Shown here one piece after another: positions 30,676 to 37,972 of a stretch of 53,474 nucleotides of DNA. The notes below the pieces were generated by a model. The model did no database searches. It saw nothing but the letters and a program-made list of their open reading frames with translations, and was not told the origin of the DNA. Source of the stretch: a virus; IMG/VR virus record IMGVR_UViG_3300045284_000563, positions 1 through 53,474 of that record, one strand, 5' to 3'. Every line of letters begins with the position of its first letter. The first letter of the stretch is position 1. Made by a program: the position numbers and the translations under genes.

Positions 30676-31041
30676 ATGTTGATAGGTATCTCAGGTTTGG
30701 CAGGCTCAGGCAAAGACAAGTGCGCGGAAGAGAACTACGCGCGATATCGCAACTACATCGATCGTCGAAGTGCCAAGCACGCCAGCGAGCACGGGGGTGA
30801 GCAACCCAAGGGTATGGATCGGAAGCGCATCTTCGAGAGCGCGAGCCCGTATCTATCCCATGCTTGCGAGACGTCGTTCATATGGACGACGAACCCGATC
30901 GCGCTCGCGAAGATGTTCAAGGAGCGCGACAACGAAGCAGCCGATCTCGAGTACCTGCGACTCGCTCGAAAGTGGAAGCGGGTGTGCGTCAAGCGCTGGC
31001 CGAACCTTTTCCCTCAGCCGTGGATGCAAGGCGCGTCGTGA
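30676..31041 (+). CDS. Apparent fusion: P-loop kinase start with ThyX-like C-terminus
   Basis: 121 residues. Residues 1-15, MLIGISGLAGSGKDK, are the start of a deoxynucleoside monophosphate kinase-type P-loop (GxxGSGKD). From about residue 17 the sequence no longer follows a kinase. Residues ~50-110, RKRIFESASPYLSHACETSF, then IWTTNPIALAKMFKERDN and DLEYLRLARKWKRV, resemble the C-terminal half of flavin-dependent thymidylate synthase (the substrate/FAD helix region), without the upstream RHRxxS motif. Probably a remnant of an in-frame deletion between a kinase and a ThyX gene. It is unlikely to be active. Family assignments are tentative. Confidence 0.45.
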   Translation: MLIGISGLAGSGKDKCAEENYARYRNYIDRRSAKHASEHGGEQPKGMDRKRIFESASPYLSHACETSFIWTTNPIALAKMFKERDNEAADLEYLRLARKWKRVCVKRWPNLFPQPWMQGAS

Positions 31042-31439
31042 GCGATCGCACGATCGCGGACATGTCTCTAGAGGAGCAGATCCAGCGCCTCGTCAATCAG
31101 CGCAATGAACTGTGGCGTCTCTTGGACAGTTTTTCCTTCGAGTTCGGCGGCAACGCGGGAGAAGGGGGTTCGTGGATGCGTGACGACGATTACGTCTCGC
31201 CGGAGGCGCGCGTGGAAGTTGATGACGATGGCACCGTCGTCGTTGAAATCAAGAGCAACATGGAGGGGCTTTGCGCAGTCAGAAACGCAGCGGAGAAACT
31301 CTGGCACCAGGCGAGAGCAATCGTCGGCAACACGTATGTCGTCGAAGGATACAATCCTCACGTCGACGAAGCACTTCCGCAAGGCGAGCTGCCGAAGGGG
31401 CACGAGCTGTACTCTCGCACTACTACGAAAGCGTGGTGA
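31038..31439 (+). CDS. Unknown protein
   Basis: 133 residues from GTG 31038 (GTGA overlap). N-terminal coiled-coil-like helix (SLEEQIQRLVNQRNELWRLL), then a beta segment with an RVEVDDDGTVVVEIKSN hairpin and a helical region. No family recognised. Its stop faces the oxygenase gene's stop 5 bases away. Confidence 0.6.
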   Translation: MSDRTIADMSLEEQIQRLVNQRNELWRLLDSFSFEFGGNAGEGGSWMRDDDYVSPEARVEVDDDGTVVVEIKSNMEGLCAVRNAAEKLWHQARAIVGNTYVVEGYNPHVDEALPQGELPKGHELYSRTTTKAW

Positions 31440-31444
31440 GCAAT

Positions 31445-31888
31445 CTAGAGGTTCGCAGCGATCGTCACACGCTCGACGTCGACCTTGAGCACCCAGTGCC
31501 ACAGGCTTTGCGGAAAAACGATTAGCTGTCCGGCGCGATCCGGAACAACGACGTCCGGCTCGAAGTAGAGCGCGCTTTTGCTGTTCGTGAGGCACCACAC
31601 CGCTATCAGATCTCGCCCGATGCCGTGTCGGTGCTTCGTGTACTCCGCGCCCGGGGGCAGTATGGTGCCCCAGCAGGTACCGAGAGCGCTCTTGAAGCCC
31701 GCGCGTTCTAGGCGGCGCCACATGGCTTCTCCGAGCCAGTCCGTGCCGATTCGAAACCCGTGCGTCTGCCAGCCGCCGATGGAGTGGTTGGCGGTCTGCC
31801 CTACTGGATCTCGGGCGCGCTCGAGTTGAAGTCGCGCGACGAGATCGGCGCATCCGATCGCTTCCGAGTCGGAGTGGAGCTCAAACAA
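31445..31888 (-). CDS. 2OG-Fe(II) oxygenase-like (DSBH) protein
   Basis: 147 residues from TTG 31888, overlapping the upstream stop. KHRHG (His86, His88) and SLWHWV (His131) provide possible iron ligands, and Arg140 in VERVTIAANL fits the 2-oxoglutarate site of phage-type hydroxylases. The strand pattern (TCWGTILPPG, LIAVWCLTNSKSALYFE, AGQLIVFPQ) is a double-stranded beta helix. Possible target: a structural protein or nucleobase; position behind a virion-like gene favours a structural substrate (inference). Confidence 0.65.
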   Translation of the reverse strand: MFELHSDSEAIGCADLVARLQLERARDPVGQTANHSIGGWQTHGFRIGTDWLGEAMWRRLERAGFKSALGTCWGTILPPGAEYTKHRHGIGRDLIAVWCLTNSKSALYFEPDVVVPDRAGQLIVFPQSLWHWVLKVDVERVTIAANL

Positions 31889-33374
31889 AAGCGATCGTTG
31901 CCGGCGTGACGGGCACGCCCTTCATGGCGAGCTGGAGTGTTCGCGTGAAGAGTCCCGAGAGGAACGTCGGTACGGGCACCGTCGCGGGTGCTCCAGGCGG
32001 GTTCGGGGGCGGTGACGCGGTTTCCGGTGCTACGAACTGAGCGAGCGGCCCGGCGAGCTCGGTGTTGGTCGGCGGCGCTCCCGAAAGCGAAACGTCGCGA
32101 GCTCCGGTCCGTTTATTGATGACCTCGTCGCCGAGATTGCCCTTGGTGTGCACGCTGTTGTTGTTCGGGGTGTTCATGAGCCCGGTGTTGTTCGTGTCGA
32201 TCCCCGAGTACGCCGTCGTGAGCCGAATGATCTTGGGCGTCACTTGATCGACCGTGTAGAGCGTGCCCATCTGATCGGCGAACTCGATGAGATCGCCGTT
32301 GCTCACGACGCCAGTTTGATCCTCGGTCGTCGGTACGTCCTTTGATCCGGTCGTGACGAGGAAGTCACCCTCGAGCGCTGGCGTTGCCGCACCCTGTTGT
32401 GCGAGCGCGAAGTAGCTCGGCGGCAGGTACGCGAGGTGCCGCTCGATGAGAAGCTGCGCTTCGTCGGTGAGCACGAAGAACGTGCGGTCGCCCTGTCCGG
32501 CGCCGATGCCGGTACCTGGCGTCGCGTTCACAGGGATGTCGGGAAGGTCGTCGGAGAGCTCGCACAGCGTGATCTCGCCGAGGCTGTTGGCGAACCCGCC
32601 GACGCTCACGATGGCTAGGTTCACGATCACAGCGATGTCCGTTCCGAACGACTCGCCGAAGTCGAATAGTGCTGGGCGACGGCCTGTGAGATCGGCCTGC
32701 GCCGTGAACGGTCCTGCGCCGGACGAGTCCAAGTACGTGAGCTCGACCGTACGCGCGCCAGGTCCGGGGTCGATTGCCGGCGTCGTCGCCACACCGTTCG
32801 TGTCGTCGTCAGCGCTCGAATAGACCGCGGCGTGATCGAGCGAGCACGGAGCAGCCACCTCTTTGAACGCTTCCGAGTTTCCGCTCGTGCCGGCGTATGG
32901 CGCGGTGAGTGTGATCTCGGTCGCGTCGACGATCGCGAGCACTGTGTAGAAGACGCCTTCTTGAATCAGAAACTGAATGCTGTCGCCAGGTACGAGTGAC
33001 GCCACCTGCGTCAGCGCAGTCTTGACCGAGTTCGATCCATTCGAAACGAAGAAGCTTCCGGGGAGCGTCTTCGTTGAGCGAAGCGGGTACGGTAGCACGG
33101 GCGGCGTCGACGTCCGCGGCCGGCAAGGGAACGGCGGCGGCGCCGTGGGAGTGTTCTGTTCGTTCATGTTGAGCGTGAGCGTGCGCGTTGCGCTCGTCGC
33201 GTCGTTCGACATCGAGTCGTCGGCGACGGTGAGCCCGAAGATCTGCCCGAGCACCGGATCGGTCGTCGCGTCTTGGTAGAGTGCGACGGCTTGAAGGAGG
33301 GCTTTGGCTTGGAGGGGTCCGAAGGGGGTCCCTGCAACGCTGACGGTCCACGCGAGAACGATTTGGTCGGACAT
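31881..33374 (-). CDS. Virion-type structural protein with duplicated Ig-like beta domain
   Basis: 497 residues from ATG 33374; the longer open frame upstream is antisense to the integrase gene's 5' region and is rejected. After an N-terminal helical part, a 60-residue beta module occurs twice: GSFFVSNGSNSV..VPGDSIQF..YTVLAI...LTAPYAG and GDFLVTTGSKDV..VSNGDLIEF..YTVDQV...LTTAYSG. This pattern, a GS-rich strand, a Gly-Asp turn, YTV, then LTxxYxG, is common in phage tail or capsid decoration proteins. Pro-rich C-terminal linker and a final helix follow. Likely virion component. Confidence 0.65.
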   Translation of the reverse strand: MSDQIVLAWTVSVAGTPFGPLQAKALLQAVALYQDATTDPVLGQIFGLTVADDSMSNDATSATRTLTLNMNEQNTPTAPPPFPCRPRTSTPPVLPYPLRSTKTLPGSFFVSNGSNSVKTALTQVASLVPGDSIQFLIQEGVFYTVLAIVDATEITLTAPYAGTSGNSEAFKEVAAPCSLDHAAVYSSADDDTNGVATTPAIDPGPGARTVELTYLDSSGAGPFTAQADLTGRRPALFDFGESFGTDIAVIVNLAIVSVGGFANSLGEITLCELSDDLPDIPVNATPGTGIGAGQGDRTFFVLTDEAQLLIERHLAYLPPSYFALAQQGAATPALEGDFLVTTGSKDVPTTEDQTGVVSNGDLIEFADQMGTLYTVDQVTPKIIRLTTAYSGIDTNNTGLMNTPNNNSVHTKGNLGDEVINKRTGARDVSLSGAPPTNTELAGPLAQFVAPETASPPPNPPGAPATVPVPTFLSGLFTRTLQLAMKGVPVTPATIAFV

Positions 33375-33576
33375 GGGTGGAGAATACACCCTCTCCGGGG
33401 CCTGCTGGCGGCCCTCGTGCGGGACGTCGCCAGGACGACCTCTGGAACGGTCCGCACTCGAAGCCGCGTGGAAGCGCCGCGAGAAGCCGCTCGGAAGCCG
33501 GTCACAACGCGCAGGGGGGTCGCTCGCGCGTCGCACTGTGATCGCACATTGCGCGTTCCGATTGCGCGCCGAGCGC

Positions 33577-33605
33577 TTGTCCGGTATTGGTTCCCTACCG
33601 GACAA
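33577..33605. promoter_or_regulatory. 10-9-10 perfect inverted repeat before the integrase gene
   Basis: TTGTCCGGTA (33577-33586), spacer TTGGTTCCC, TACCGGACAA (33596-33605). The repeat ends 7 bases before the integrase ATG. The arms and 9-base spacer look like a tyrosine-recombinase core site (two arms around a short spacer) or a dimeric operator controlling the integrase. No direct terminator-type T-run follows. Confidence 0.55.
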
Positions 33606-33612
33606 ACGTCGA

Positions 33613-34722
33613 ATGTCTTCCATTGAGAGTGCAAAAGACGCGGATGAGCCGACCGTCGAGGTGGTGCCCGCTGGCACCGAGCTCGTCTTGGCTCCGTCCG
33701 AGGCCCTCACGGCGGCTCGCCAGCGAGCGGACGAGTACCGGCGGCACACGAAGGCCAGCGAGACCCAGAGGGGCTACAAGGGTGACTGGGAGCGTTTTCT
33801 GGCCTGGGCGACGGCCAACGGGGCAGTGGCGCTGCCCGCCACCCCCGAGACCGTCTCGCTACATCTGGTGTGGCTCGCCGACAGGGGCCTGAGCGTCGGA
33901 ACCATCGAGCGTTTTCTGACGTCGGCGCGGCACTACCACCGCGCGGCCGGCCTCGACTTCCCTCGAAACGCCTACGTCGTTTCTGAGACCCTCAAGGGGA
34001 TTCGACGCACCGTGGGGGTGAAACGCACCAAGAGAGCCCCTCTCGGACTCAGGGCGCTTTCAGAGGCGTGCGAACGCGCCCTGCGTGAGGCCGAGCACCG
34101 TGGCGAACCGGACGTAGGACTGCAACGACGAGCGATGCTCACCGTTGGGTGGTGGTGCATGCTCAGAAGCGCCAACTTGGTGGCTATCCAACGCGAGCAC
34201 GTGCGGCTCGTGCGGGTCGAGGACGACGAGTGGGTTGACGACAGCGACCGACCCAACGGGCTCATCCTGCATCTTCCGGGTAGTAAGACAGACCAACTCA
34301 AGAAGGGGCGCGACGTCGCGGTTCATGCGCAGGCAGACGAATCGGTGTGCCCGGTGCGTGCGCTCGCCGCGTACTTTAACTCCAACCGGTTCGAGGCCGG
34401 AGAGCTCATTTTTCCAGTGAGTCCTCGCACGATCTCGCGGCTCATCAAACGACTCGTTGCGAACCCAGCTCATGGGCACACGACAATGCGTCAAATCGCT
34501 GAGTGCGAAGCGTGCGCGACGGCTGCTCGTAGATTTGCGAGCCACAGTTTGCGCCGGGGCTCGGCCACCAAGCTCTCGCGCGAAGGCGTTTCTGATCGTG
34601 AGATCATGCGGCAAGGCGGGTGGAAGAGCGAGAAGGTGATGCGGGGCTACGTCGAGGACGCGACGCTCTTCGAGAACAACCCGACGAAGGGGTTAGCGAA
34701 AAAGAAGGAAGAACCTAAATGA
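33613..34722 (+). CDS. Tyrosine recombinase (integrase)
   Basis: 369 residues from ATG 33613. N-terminal SAM-like DNA-binding region (RYKGDWERFLAWATANGA-type core helices, residues ~40-160), then the catalytic domain: Arg185 in CMLRSANL, Lys225 in GSKTDQLKKG, His311-xx-Arg314 (SHSLRRG), Trp337 in GGWKSEKVM in the His/Trp position, and nucleophile Tyr346 (MRGYVED). All active-site residues are present. It would integrate or resolve the element. The inverted repeat just upstream may be its site. A stretch ECEACATAARR between K and HxxR is an unusual insert. Its stop overlaps the next ATG. Confidence 0.92.
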   Translation: MSSIESAKDADEPTVEVVPAGTELVLAPSEALTAARQRADEYRRHTKASETQRGYKGDWERFLAWATANGAVALPATPETVSLHLVWLADRGLSVGTIERFLTSARHYHRAAGLDFPRNAYVVSETLKGIRRTVGVKRTKRAPLGLRALSEACERALREAEHRGEPDVGLQRRAMLTVGWWCMLRSANLVAIQREHVRLVRVEDDEWVDDSDRPNGLILHLPGSKTDQLKKGRDVAVHAQADESVCPVRALAAYFNSNRFEAGELIFPVSPRTISRLIKRLVANPAHGHTTMRQIAECEACATAARRFASHSLRRGSATKLSREGVSDREIMRQGGWKSEKVMRGYVEDATLFENNPTKGLAKKKEEPK

Positions 34723-34889
34723 AAAAACGTCTCAGCGCTCAGGAGGAAGAGGAGTTTTTTCGACACCTCGGGGGCGTCTCTTGGATCATCGTCGTCCGTT
34801 ATCTGCGGCACGTGATTATTTGCGTGTCAATCAACTCAAGGGAATGGATCGCGAGGCGAGTGAATTTCTCGTCGATGTCGCTCACGTGA
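34719..34889 (+). CDS. 5' half of a possibly frameshifted small gene
   Basis: ATG 34719 overlaps the integrase stop (ATGA). The frame runs through MKKRLSAQEEEEFFRHLGG and ends at TGA 34887-34889 after 56 codons. Past a TTTTTT run at 34755-34760 the codons look less natural than those of the overlapping frame 34781-35047. A -1 slip on the T-run would join the two frames. So this may be the start of one longer protein or an independent short one. Confidence 0.4.
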   Translation: MKKRLSAQEEEEFFRHLGGVSWIIVVRYLRHVIICVSINSREWIARRVNFSSMSLT

Positions 34890-35047
34890 GACAGAGTGGC
34901 GACTTTACGTTGGAGGATCTTTTCATCAAGTGGGGGCTGGTAGCAACCTGGCATCCCAGCGACAGTCTCGACGGCGACAACAGAGCGGCTGAAATGAACG
35001 TGCGGGTGGCGCAGTCGAGTCGCGATGCGCGAAAGGCGCCTCGATGA
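34781..35047 (+). CDS. 3' half of a possibly frameshifted small gene
   Basis: 88 codons from TTG 34781, the frame being open further upstream. The later part (SEFLVDVAHVRQSGDFTLED, LFIKWGLVATWHPSDS) looks coding and its TGA overlaps the next ATG (35044) in the usual ATGA way. TTG start here is possible; a -1 frameshift from 34719 is the alternative. No family recognised. Confidence 0.5.
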   Translation: MDHRRPLSAARDYLRVNQLKGMDREASEFLVDVAHVRQSGDFTLEDLFIKWGLVATWHPSDSLDGDNRAAEMNVRVAQSSRDARKAPR

Positions 35048-35301
35048 CCATGTTCCGCGATCTCACAACCCAGATTCGCATCGCGCTCGCGACGCATCCG
35101 AAGGTCACCATCAACCACCCCAAGCCGAAGCAGCTCTGGCGCTGGTTGAAGAAAGAGCTCCCGGTGTGCGACGTCACCTTCGACGACCACGCCGTGCACG
35201 TGACCTGGAAGGCCGGCGAAGGGGAAACGGATGAGGGTGAGAAGTTGATCCCGGGGCAGTACGTCGAGGTCGTCTTGGCGGAAGGGACGACTCGCCGATG
35301 A
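35044..35301 (+). CDS. Small protein, unknown
   Basis: 85 residues. Basic helical N-terminus followed by two short beta strands (CDVTFDDHAVHVTWKAGEGE) and an acidic loop. ATGA overlaps at both ends. No family recognised. Confidence 0.6.
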   Translation: MTMFRDLTTQIRIALATHPKVTINHPKPKQLWRWLKKELPVCDVTFDDHAVHVTWKAGEGETDEGEKLIPGQYVEVVLAEGTTRR

Positions 35302-35603
35302 ACGCTAGCCGATCTTGCCCCCATTGCGCCGCCAACGGCATCGTAGCGACGTTGGAGTTGACAACCACTGCACGTGGGCAGGTCGAACGGTGCTGGCAGT
35401 GCGGGGGCGAGTACGCCGGAGATGATTTGGTTTGGCCGAAGTTTTGCGAGTTATGCGTCGATCCGATCAACAAGCCGCACATCGACGAAGACGGTACGAG
35501 GCGTTGGCGTGCGTGTCCGAACCTAGCAACGAGGAAGGTTCTCGACGACAGCGGGCGAGAGCTCAACGTCTGTGAAGAACATTTTGGAAAGGAGGCACAA
35601 TGA
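35298..35603 (+). CDS. Zinc-ribbon protein
   Basis: 101 residues. CPHCAANG and CWQCGGE form one zinc ribbon; FCELC and a later C-x(2)-H-type NVCEEHF with Cys could form a second. Probably nucleic-acid binding. ATGA overlaps at both ends. Confidence 0.65.
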   Translation: MNASRSCPHCAANGIVATLELTTTARGQVERCWQCGGEYAGDDLVWPKFCELCVDPINKPHIDEDGTRRWRACPNLATRKVLDDSGRELNVCEEHFGKEAQ

Positions 35604-35881
35604 ACGCCAGTCGACGTCGAAAGAAAGTCGAGCGAAAGGTGCTCGTCGGTCTCTCGCGCGATGAGGCTATGAACCGCGCGCAGAAAATCGCCGATGCCGC
35701 AGCGAAGAAACTTCCGCGCGGCGTTCGCGTTGTTGTCGCCGTGACGGACGTTACAGGTGAGTGGGTCGGCGTCGGGAGCAACACGAACCCGAAGGACATC
35801 GAAGCAATTCTCAGATCCGCGCTGCTAGGTGTCGACAAGAGCGAACCGAAGATCATCGAAGTAGAAGGAGAAAGCACATGA
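35600..35881 (+). CDS. Small basic protein, unknown
   Basis: 93 residues, basic N-terminus (NASRRRKKVERKVL), helix RDEAMNRAQKIADAAAKK and a beta strand VRVVVAVTDVTGEWVGV. The start MNASR resembles that of the preceding gene (MNASRSC), which may mark a short local duplication. ATGA overlaps at both ends. Confidence 0.6.
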   Translation: MNASRRRKKVERKVLVGLSRDEAMNRAQKIADAAAKKLPRGVRVVVAVTDVTGEWVGVGSNTNPKDIEAILRSALLGVDKSEPKIIEVEGEST

Positions 35882-36552
35882 ACGTCGAACCGTTGAAAGC
35901 TAGCTACAGTGAGGCGAGGCGCGCGCAGCGCGAGTACGCAGCGTCGGTCCGGAAGTTGAGGCAAGCGCGTCTCGACAAAGCAGAAGGCAATCTCGCCCGT
36001 GCGCGTCTCGCCAAGACGGCGATCGAGCGCGAAGACGAGGCGCTCAAGAAGGCGTACGCAGCCATCGCTGCCGGGTGCCGTGTCTTCAACATGAACACGG
36101 TACTTCGGGACGCGGGGCTTTTCGAAGGCACGCACATGCCGAAGATCGCAATCGTTCGTGCCGATGCGCAGACCGTGCAATTCCGTCGAGCAATGGGCGG
36201 TGATACGTGTCGCTTTGTCGGCTCTCGTCGCGGATACCCGCATGACATCGAATCCAAGCACACGATGTTTGCGCAATCACTGTTCGGCGAGAAGGTCACT
36301 TGGGACTGGCGTCGAGCACACAACATCTGGCAGATCGAACAATACGAAGCCGTCGTGCCGTTCATCCCGCCGCGCTTTCGTCCGGCGAATCTCGAGAACT
36401 ACTTCGTCATGTGGGAGCCGATCTGGAAGAAGGTTCCACCGCAGCCCGACCCGTTTCTCTTGCGTCCGCTCGGTAGCAGGCTCTTCGCCGTCGTCGCGCA
36501 ATGGGACATGACGCCGCTCGAACAATCGATTCTCGAGGGCAGGATCGGATGA
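35878..36552 (+). CDS. Conserved phage protein, unknown
   Basis: 224 residues from ATG 35878 (overlaps upstream stop); a longer frame is rejected. Coiled-coil N-terminus, then a core with FNMNTVLRDAGLFEGTHMP and a C-terminus with AVVPFIPPRFRPA, YFVMWEPIWK, DPFLLRPLGSRLFAVVAQWD. The PFIPPxxRP...DPxLLRxLG...VxAxWDxTxLE pattern matches a phage protein family of unknown function that I know from tailed phages. Confidence 0.75.
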   Translation: MNVEPLKASYSEARRAQREYAASVRKLRQARLDKAEGNLARARLAKTAIEREDEALKKAYAAIAAGCRVFNMNTVLRDAGLFEGTHMPKIAIVRADAQTVQFRRAMGGDTCRFVGSRRGYPHDIESKHTMFAQSLFGEKVTWDWRRAHNIWQIEQYEAVVPFIPPRFRPANLENYFVMWEPIWKKVPPQPDPFLLRPLGSRLFAVVAQWDMTPLEQSILEGRIG

Positions 36553-36905
36553 AAAAGACCGCCATCGACGACCACCCCACCGTCCTCGAGCTCCGCAAAG
36601 ACACCGAAGCGTTGAAGCATCTCGCCGAGCTCGAGGAGGAAGTACGTATCCCGCCCGAGCGCGGGGGCTACCATTTCTCGGAGTGGGAGAAGAGTTTCAT
36701 CGGGAGCGTCCGCGAGCAGCACGATAGGACGCTCGACTTCACCGAAGCGCAGCGAGCCAAGATCAAAGAGATCTGGCAGGCGTCCGATCTCAAGAAGCGC
36801 GCGAGCCCGGACGAGAAGGTCGAGAACCTGTTTTCGGCGTTGAGTCCGGCGCGGCAGGCAGAACAACGCGCACGCGCGGCAAAGGTGAAATTTCCATGGG
36901 AATAG
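36549..36905 (+). CDS. Helical protein, unknown
   Basis: 118 residues from ATG 36549 (ATGA overlap). Charged and helical throughout (LELRKDTEALKHLAELEEEV, FTEAQRAKIKEIWQAS). The last codons overlap the start of the small membrane protein that follows. Function unknown. Confidence 0.65.
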   Translation: MKKTAIDDHPTVLELRKDTEALKHLAELEEEVRIPPERGGYHFSEWEKSFIGSVREQHDRTLDFTEAQRAKIKEIWQASDLKKRASPDEKVENLFSALSPARQAEQRARAAKVKFPWE

Positions 36906-37054
36906 TGCTTTGGGCCTCGTTCGGTTTCTACTACGCGATCGGCTTCTTCATGAGTCTCTATGTCGTAGATAAAAACGGAGCACCCCCGTCGCTCTGGTAC
37001 GTACCGTTCATCGCGCTTGTGTGGCCGGTGCTTCTCATCATGAGCATGGATTGA
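36896..37054 (+). CDS. Two-pass small membrane protein
   Basis: 52 residues, ATG 36896 inside the 3' end of the preceding gene. Two hydrophobic segments, IVLWASFGFYYAIGFFMSLYV and WYVPFIALVWPVLLIMSM, with a short polar loop between. Shorter than usual calling limits but clearly membrane-like. Holin-like size; function unknown. Confidence 0.6.
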   Translation: MGIVLWASFGFYYAIGFFMSLYVVDKNGAPPSLWYVPFIALVWPVLLIMSMD

Positions 37055-37066
37055 AAGGAAACTGAG

Positions 37067-37189
37067 ATGTCGAAGTCAAAAGTAAAAACTGGGCGTTTCT
37101 GGTTCGATCGAATTCGCAAGCAACCCGCGGCGCCGCCCCGTAAGCCGAAGAGCACGACGATACTGGGCAAGAAGAAGCCGGCGAAATGA
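37067..37189 (+). CDS. Small basic protein
   Basis: 40 residues, ATG preceded by GAAAGGAAACTGAG. Lys/Arg/Pro-rich (KPKSTTILGKKKPAK end) with an RFWFDRI patch. Possibly nucleic-acid binding. Small size and clear ribosome site are the evidence. Confidence 0.5.
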   Translation: MSKSKVKTGRFWFDRIRKQPAAPPRKPKSTTILGKKKPAK

Positions 37190-37195
37190 ACTGTC

Positions 37196-37300
37196 GTGAG
37201 CCACTCAGGACGGATCGCTGAGGCACTCGCGGTCCTGATTGTTTATGGTGTCGCCTTTTGGGCGATACTCAATGGGTGGCGCCCACCGGGCGCAGACTAG
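37196..37300 (+). CDS. Single-pass small membrane peptide
   Basis: 34 residues from GTG 37196. One hydrophobic segment, ALAVLIVYGVAFWAILN, then a short Trp/Arg/Pro end. Encoded between the basic peptide and the zinc-finger gene. Supported by composition only. Confidence 0.4.
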   Translation: MSHSGRIAEALAVLIVYGVAFWAILNGWRPPGAD

Positions 37301-37309
37301 GCGAACGTC

Positions 37310-37588
37310 GTGACCTATCGATGCGGCATCAGCGGTTTCGGCGTGGAGCGGCCACCGACAATCACATGCGATGGGTGCGGTGTTCGCGTCGAGATTCGCT
37401 CGTTGCCGCCGAAGTGGTTTTTGGACGGCAAAGCAAAGCCCGGGTGGAAATTGGTGCGCCACGAGGAGAAACCGGGCGGCGGTTTCCGGATGCGCTCGGA
37501 CTATTGCCCGGAGTGCAAGGATAGAACCCCCAACCCCGCGAGCGGGGAGGAAGCAATGTGGCGCCTGCGCGGTGGTGGGCTCAACTGA
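37310..37588 (+). CDS. Zinc-ribbon protein
   Basis: 92 residues from GTG 37310. CDGCGV and a later YCPECKD give two CxxC pairs of a zinc ribbon; the protein has a beta-rich middle (WKLVRHEEKPGGGFRMR). Its 3' end overlaps by 8 bases with a minus-strand gene. Function unknown. Confidence 0.6.
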   Translation: MTYRCGISGFGVERPPTITCDGCGVRVEIRSLPPKWFLDGKAKPGWKLVRHEEKPGGGFRMRSDYCPECKDRTPNPASGEEAMWRLRGGGLN

Positions 37589-37760
37589 ACGCGCCGACGC
37601 CGTGCCAGTCGTTGACGCCTTGCGGGGGCGGCGGCTCGGTCTTTGATTGATCGCCGGATAGGCGCCAGCCCGATCGAGCGCCCGCGAAAAGGGCCGTGGC
37701 GGCCGCGGCCGCGATCGCGAACGGGAACCAGCCGGGGAGATCGTGCTTCTTCCGAGCCAT
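37581..37760 (-). CDS. Small single-pass membrane protein
   Basis: 59 residues, ATG 37760. Basic start (MARKKHDLPG), a hydrophobic Ala-rich helix (WFPFAIAAAAATALFAGA), then a soluble Pro-rich tail. Single-pass, with the tail outside. Faces the Zn-protein gene 37310-37588, with an 8-base overlap. Confidence 0.55.
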   Translation of the reverse strand: MARKKHDLPGWFPFAIAAAAATALFAGARSGWRLSGDQSKTEPPPPQGVNDWHGVGAFS

Positions 37761-37783
37761 GCGTGTAGAATAACCGAACGACG

Positions 37784-37972
37784 ATGGCGAAGGAACGGGC
37801 GATTTGCAAACGGTGCCACCGGCTACAGATCGTGGGATCGCACGTGGGGGCGAATCCTCTACTCAGGCCCGGTTACTGCGCGTCTTGCTCGGAAGCGATC
37901 AATAGCGCCGAGACACCTAGGCGTGCGCGCTCATCTTCGGGTACGGCGGATAAACCCCGGCCCTCGCAGTAA
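37784..37972 (+). CDS. Small zinc-binding protein
   Basis: 62 residues. CKRCHRLQIV and YCASCSEA give a CxxC...CxxC zinc site; the tail is basic and Ser/Pro-rich. It starts 23 bases from the divergent membrane gene and its 3' end overlaps the minus-strand structural gene by 56 bases. Unknown function. Confidence 0.55.
   Translation: MAKERAICKRCHRLQIVGSHVGANPLLRPGYCASCSEAINSAETPRRARSSSGTADKPRPSQ

Noticed and set aside
33304-33612. Upstream extension of the integrase frame
   Set aside because: The extra 103 residues are basic low-complexity and overlap the structural gene's start; ATG 33613 follows the inverted repeat directly.
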